A DNA stretch of 17,167 bases. It comes from an uncultured Trueperaceae bacterium (GTDB taxonomy: Bacteria > Deinococcota > Deinococci > Deinococcales > Trueperaceae). Shown piece after piece: positions 14,669 through 17,167 of this stretch. The position numbers and the translations under genes were made by a program. The stretch covers positions 1-17,167 of the forward strand of contig CALCHY010000243.1 in the NCBI GenBank assembly GCA_937907415.1, in the 5' to 3' direction. The notes under the pieces are model-generated. The model ran no database searches. It was not told the DNA's origin and saw only the letters and a program-made list of their open reading frames with translations. Position 1 is the stretch's first letter. Every line of letters starts with the position of its first letter.

Positions 14669-16099
14669 ATGAGTGACCAAGTCAGTTCGGCGGTACGCTT
14701 GCAACCAACGCCCACCCCGAAGTCGCGGCTCTTCACGCGCGTGCATGTGCAGGCTGGCGTAGCGCGGCGCGACATCACGCCGCCCGTAGATATCTATTTT
14801 CGGAGCTGGGGCGCAGCGCTTAAAGACAACGCGGACGGCGTCCACCGCCCGTTTAGCGTCACGGCTTTGGTGCTGCGCGAGAACGCAAACGCACGACCCG
14901 TGGTGTTGGTTGCCGTAGACGCTGGGTGGTGGCAGGACGGGGCCGATGAGAAGTTCGTTCGTGGAAGCGTACTTGAGGCGCTCGACCTCGATCCGGCCGC
15001 CGTAATGATCAGCTTGTCCCACACGCACGCCGGACCGTCCATAGCGATCGGGAACGCAGGCAAGCCTGGTGGTCATCTAATTGCCCCGTATCTCGAGCTG
15101 GTGCGTTCGCAGATCGTGGACGCCAGCCGCCAGGCACTCGCGGCCATTGCGGATTGCGAACTAGTGTGGGCCACTGGGCGTAGCGACCTCGCCACCCAAC
15201 GCAGCCTGCCCGACCCAGCTGGCGGCCGTTACCTAACGGGATACCACCCGCACGGACCCGCTGACGACACACTGATGGTCGGTCGGTTGACCGATCGCGA
15301 CGGCAAGCAGTTGGCCACCGTCGTCAACTACGCGTGCCATCCGACGACTCTGGCGTGGGACAACACGAAACTCTCTCCTGATTACATCGGCGCAATGCGT
15401 GAGACCGTCGAGGCGGCGACGGACGGCGCCCCGTGCATGTTCCTTCTAGGGGCTGCTGGCGAGATGGCGCCAGCCTGGCAGTACGAAGGCGACGTCGCGG
15501 TGGCCGACAAGCACGGCAGGCGCCTGGGCTTGGCGGTTTGCTCCACCTTGGAGGGGATGCTCGAGCCGGGAAGAGACCTGGTATATGAGGGCGTCGTCGA
15601 GTCGGGCGCGCCGCTTGGCGTGTGGCGTTCGCGGCCAGCTTCTGAAGCGTCACGTGGCGTTACTGCACGCAGGGTCGAGCTCTCACTGCCTGTCAAGAGC
15701 GATTATCCGACCCTAGAAGTGATCAATCGGGAACTGGCTGCCGCCGTGGAACCTTACCTCATAGAGCGCTGGTCCCGAAAGGCCCGGTTACGGCGCACCT
15801 TGGGGGACGCCGACACCTACCGTTTCTCGGTGTGGGTGTGGAAGGTGGGCGACTCTTTCATTGTCGGGTACCCCGGCGAAGCGTTCACCGCGCTGCAAAG
15901 GGATCTGAGGTCAGCGTTTCCTGATTACCGCATTATCGTGATGAACGTAACCAACGGTTCAATCGGCTATTTGCCGCCTAGCGAGTTGTACGACTACGAC
16001 ATGTACGAAGTGTGGCAAACGCCGCTGGATCGCGGTTGCCATGAAGCCATCCGAGATGCATGTTTAGCGACAATTGGTGAGCTTGCGCGCAATAGTTGA
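14669..16099 (+). CDS. Neutral/alkaline ceramidase-fold hydrolase, no signal peptide (476 aa)
   Basis: The N-terminal catalytic domain of neutral ceramidases is recognisable: GVARRDITPP at the start, SLSHTHAGPS (H118, H120), NYACHPTT (H224), GAAGEMAP (261-268), YPGEAF (E404) and SIGYLPP (Y434). By analogy with Pseudomonas ceramidase, H118, H224, E404 and Y434 would bind zinc (inference from spacing). True ceramidases are secreted, longer, and have a C-terminal Ig-like domain. This one starts without a signal peptide and stops after the catalytic domain, so it probably works in the cytoplasm on another amide or ester, such as an N-acyl amino compound imported by the cell. It starts 12 bases after the dehydratase stop, so it is in the same operon. 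Confidence 0.88.
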   Translation: MSDQVSSAVRLQPTPTPKSRLFTRVHVQAGVARRDITPPVDIYFRSWGAALKDNADGVHRPFSVTALVLRENANARPVVLVAVDAGWWQDGADEKFVRGSVLEALDLDPAAVMISLSHTHAGPSIAIGNAGKPGGHLIAPYLELVRSQIVDASRQALAAIADCELVWATGRSDLATQRSLPDPAGGRYLTGYHPHGPADDTLMVGRLTDRDGKQLATVVNYACHPTTLAWDNTKLSPDYIGAMRETVEAATDGAPCMFLLGAAGEMAPAWQYEGDVAVADKHGRRLGLAVCSTLEGMLEPGRDLVYEGVVESGAPLGVWRSRPASEASRGVTARRVELSLPVKSDYPTLEVINRELAAAVEPYLIERWSRKARLRRTLGDADTYRFSVWVWKVGDSFIVGYPGEAFTALQRDLRSAFPDYRIIVMNVTNGSIGYLPPSELYDYDMYEVWQTPLDRGCHEAIRDACLATIGELARNS

Positions 16100-16117
16100 C
16101 GCGCAGAAGGAGTTTTG

Positions 16118-16927
16118 ATGCAGATTATTCGAGGCCTGACTTCGGACGGTTCCATCGTGCACGCCGCCCTTCAGGCGGACGGAAGCACCCTTGCTATTGA
16201 CGGCGCCTTGACCTCCGCGTTCGAGGTGACGGGCCAGCGTGTCGAGATTGTTCGACGCCTGGCCCCCTTGGTGCCGACAGCCATACTGGCAATTGGGCTC
16301 AACTACCGCCAACATGCCATCGAATCTGGAATGGAACTACCCAAGTACCCGATTCTGTTCCACAAGACGGTTTCTTGCGTTCAAGGTCCAGACGCGCCAA
16401 TATTGCTGCCAGCTGGCCAACCTTGCACCAAAGTCGATTACGAAGTTGAACTCGCAGTAGTGATCGGCCGCACCTGCAAGGACGTTTCACGAGCTGGCGC
16501 TCTGGACTACGTTCTTGGCTATACCGTTGCAAACGACGTAAGTGCGCGGGACTGGCAGCTCGAAAAGGGCGGCGGACAATGGTCGTACGGCAAGTCATTC
16601 GATACCTTCTGTCCGCTCGGGCCAGTGCTGGTTACGGCGGATGAGATCCCGGATCCGAGCCAACTTCATGTTCGCACCACCATCAACGGCGAGGTAATGC
16701 AAGACTCTCCGACGAGCGATCTGATCTTCGACGTCCCCGACCTGATTGCGTTTCTCAGCGCAGGTACGACCTTGCAGGCAGGAACTGTGATCCTCACCGG
16801 AACGCCGCAAGGGGTAGGGATGGGCCGCAAGCCGCAGCGCTGGTTGGTCGATGGTGACGTTGTGACGGTTTCCATCTCTAGGATTGGCGACCTGACCAAC
16901 ACGGTCGTAGCGGAGGCCGCCGACTGA
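16118..16927 (+). CDS. Fumarylacetoacetate hydrolase (FAH) family protein (269 aa)
   Basis: This is a metal-dependent enzyme acting on 1,3-diketo or beta-keto acids (C-C hydrolysis, decarboxylation or hydration). Metal ligands E109, E111 (DYEVELAVV) and D140 (TVANDVSARDWQ) are intact. K159 (YGKSFDTFCPLGP), NYRQHA (62-67) and LTGTPQGVGMG are standard. Length is normal for the single-domain group that includes diketo-deoxy-fuconate/rhamnonate hydrolases. ATG 16118 has AAGGAG 5 bases upstream; a TTG three bases earlier is less likely. At the end of an operon with a sugar-acid dehydratase and SDRs, cleavage of a 2,4-diketo-3-deoxy acid to pyruvate is the best guess. Isomerase/decarboxylase roles of the aromatic pathways are alternatives. 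Confidence 0.93.
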   Translation: MQIIRGLTSDGSIVHAALQADGSTLAIDGALTSAFEVTGQRVEIVRRLAPLVPTAILAIGLNYRQHAIESGMELPKYPILFHKTVSCVQGPDAPILLPAGQPCTKVDYEVELAVVIGRTCKDVSRAGALDYVLGYTVANDVSARDWQLEKGGGQWSYGKSFDTFCPLGPVLVTADEIPDPSQLHVRTTINGEVMQDSPTSDLIFDVPDLIAFLSAGTTLQAGTVILTGTPQGVGMGRKPQRWLVDGDVVTVSISRIGDLTNTVVAEAAD

Positions 16928-17137
16928 GCAACAGACTCGGGTGGAGCAGCCCTTGACAGGCAACCACTTCCTGTAGTCGCGAGCCATAAGGCATCCTGAC
17001 ACAGCCATAGCACCTAACAACTGAATCGCCTTCATGAAGGCAAACAGCCCCGATATGTTATAGCTTTTCATAAGCCATGACAGAAGTAGGGCGTACTTTT
17101 TAGCGCCAACGTCCGGCTTCGGAAGGAGGGACAGCAG
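16928..17137. other. Intergenic region without a supported gene
   Basis: The composition is more mixed than in the neighbours, with an A/T-rich stretch at 17052-17074. No clear terminator follows the FAH gene. A minus-strand open frame enters here from 17071, but most of it overlaps the FAH gene. A 14-base perfect palindrome lies at 17028-17041. A promoter for the gene starting at 17138 is likely here but could not be placed. Confidence 0.5.
17028..17041. repeat. 14-base perfect palindrome
   Basis: GCCTTCATGAAGGC is its own reverse complement and lies about 100 bases before the next gene. It could be an operator for a dimeric regulator, but it is unmatched elsewhere in the window. Confidence 0.35.
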
Positions 17138-17167
17138 GTGCCGAGAGAACGTCCGGGGGGCGGTCTC
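17138..17167 (+). CDS. Probable start of a further gene (first 10 codons only)
   Basis: GTG 17138 is preceded at 7 bases by AAGGAGGG, a near-perfect ribosome site, and is open to the window edge (VPRERPGGGL). Ten residues do not allow a family call. The strong site is the main support. Confidence 0.45.
   Translation, partial: MPRERPGGGL

Noticed and set aside
15281..15300. GTCGGTTGACCGATC, resembling the operator candidate at 11969
   Set aside because: It lies inside the ceramidase-fold gene and encodes GRLTDR; without a promoter nearby chance is more likely.
16595..17071. Minus-strand 158-codon open frame with a hydrophobic N-terminus
   Set aside because: About two thirds overlaps the FAH gene in antisense; the free part is about 48 residues, with no ribosome site and no recognisable family.
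1..17167. Mobile elements, CRISPR arrays, tRNA or rRNA genes
   Set aside because: No transposase or integrase motifs, regularly spaced repeats or RNA-gene sequences were seen on either strand by eye.

Overview
The window comes from a GC-rich bacterium that uses many TTG and GTG start codons and packs its genes with 4-base stop/start overlaps. The peptide-type solute-binding protein has a cleavable signal peptide and no lipobox cysteine, which favours an organism with an outer envelope layer. Together with the style of the proteins this suggests Deinococcota (perhaps Trueperaceae). That placement is inference and was not tested by any search.

Layout. (1) Left edge, 1-1520: the tail of an amidase-signature protein, then a class V (isopenicillin-N-epimerase-like) aminotransferase. 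(2) 1516-5962: a GntR/FCD-type repressor on the minus strand, divergent from an oligopeptide-type ABC importer made of a binding protein and two permeases, with no ATPase gene in the window. (3) 6047-9917, plus strand: a metallo-beta-lactamase-fold hydrolase, an SDR dehydrogenase, a scar of two broken genes (SDR N-terminus joined to a permease C-terminus), a second SDR resembling KduD whose YxxxK lysine is arginine, and an acetoacetate-decarboxylase-family protein. (4) 9953-11862, minus strand: a mandelate-racemase-type enolase-superfamily enzyme followed by an overlapping SDR. (5) 12079-16927, plus strand, divergent from block 4: a glutamate-1-semialdehyde-aminomutase-like aminotransferase, a D-galactonate-dehydratase-like enolase-superfamily enzyme, a cytoplasmic neutral-ceramidase-fold hydrolase and a fumarylacetoacetate-hydrolase (FAH) family enzyme. 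(6) Right edge: a likely start of another gene at 17138.

How the genes may work together. Acid-sugar dehydratases, several NAD-type SDRs and an FAH hydrolase form the known non-phosphorylative deoxy-sugar-acid route (the L-fucose route of Xanthomonas and the LRA route for L-rhamnose). In that route a sugar acid is dehydrated to a 2-keto-3-deoxy acid, an SDR oxidises it to a 2,4-diketo acid, and an FAH-family hydrolase cleaves that to pyruvate plus a hydroxy acid. Here the set also carries a peptide-type importer, a PLP aminotransferase, a ceramidase-fold (putative amidase) hydrolase and an acetoacetate-decarboxylase-like protein. The substrate may therefore be an amino- or N-acyl-bearing sugar acid, or a related conjugate, under GntR control. 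No substrate can be read from the sequence.

No tRNA, rRNA, CRISPR array, transposase or integrase was seen.
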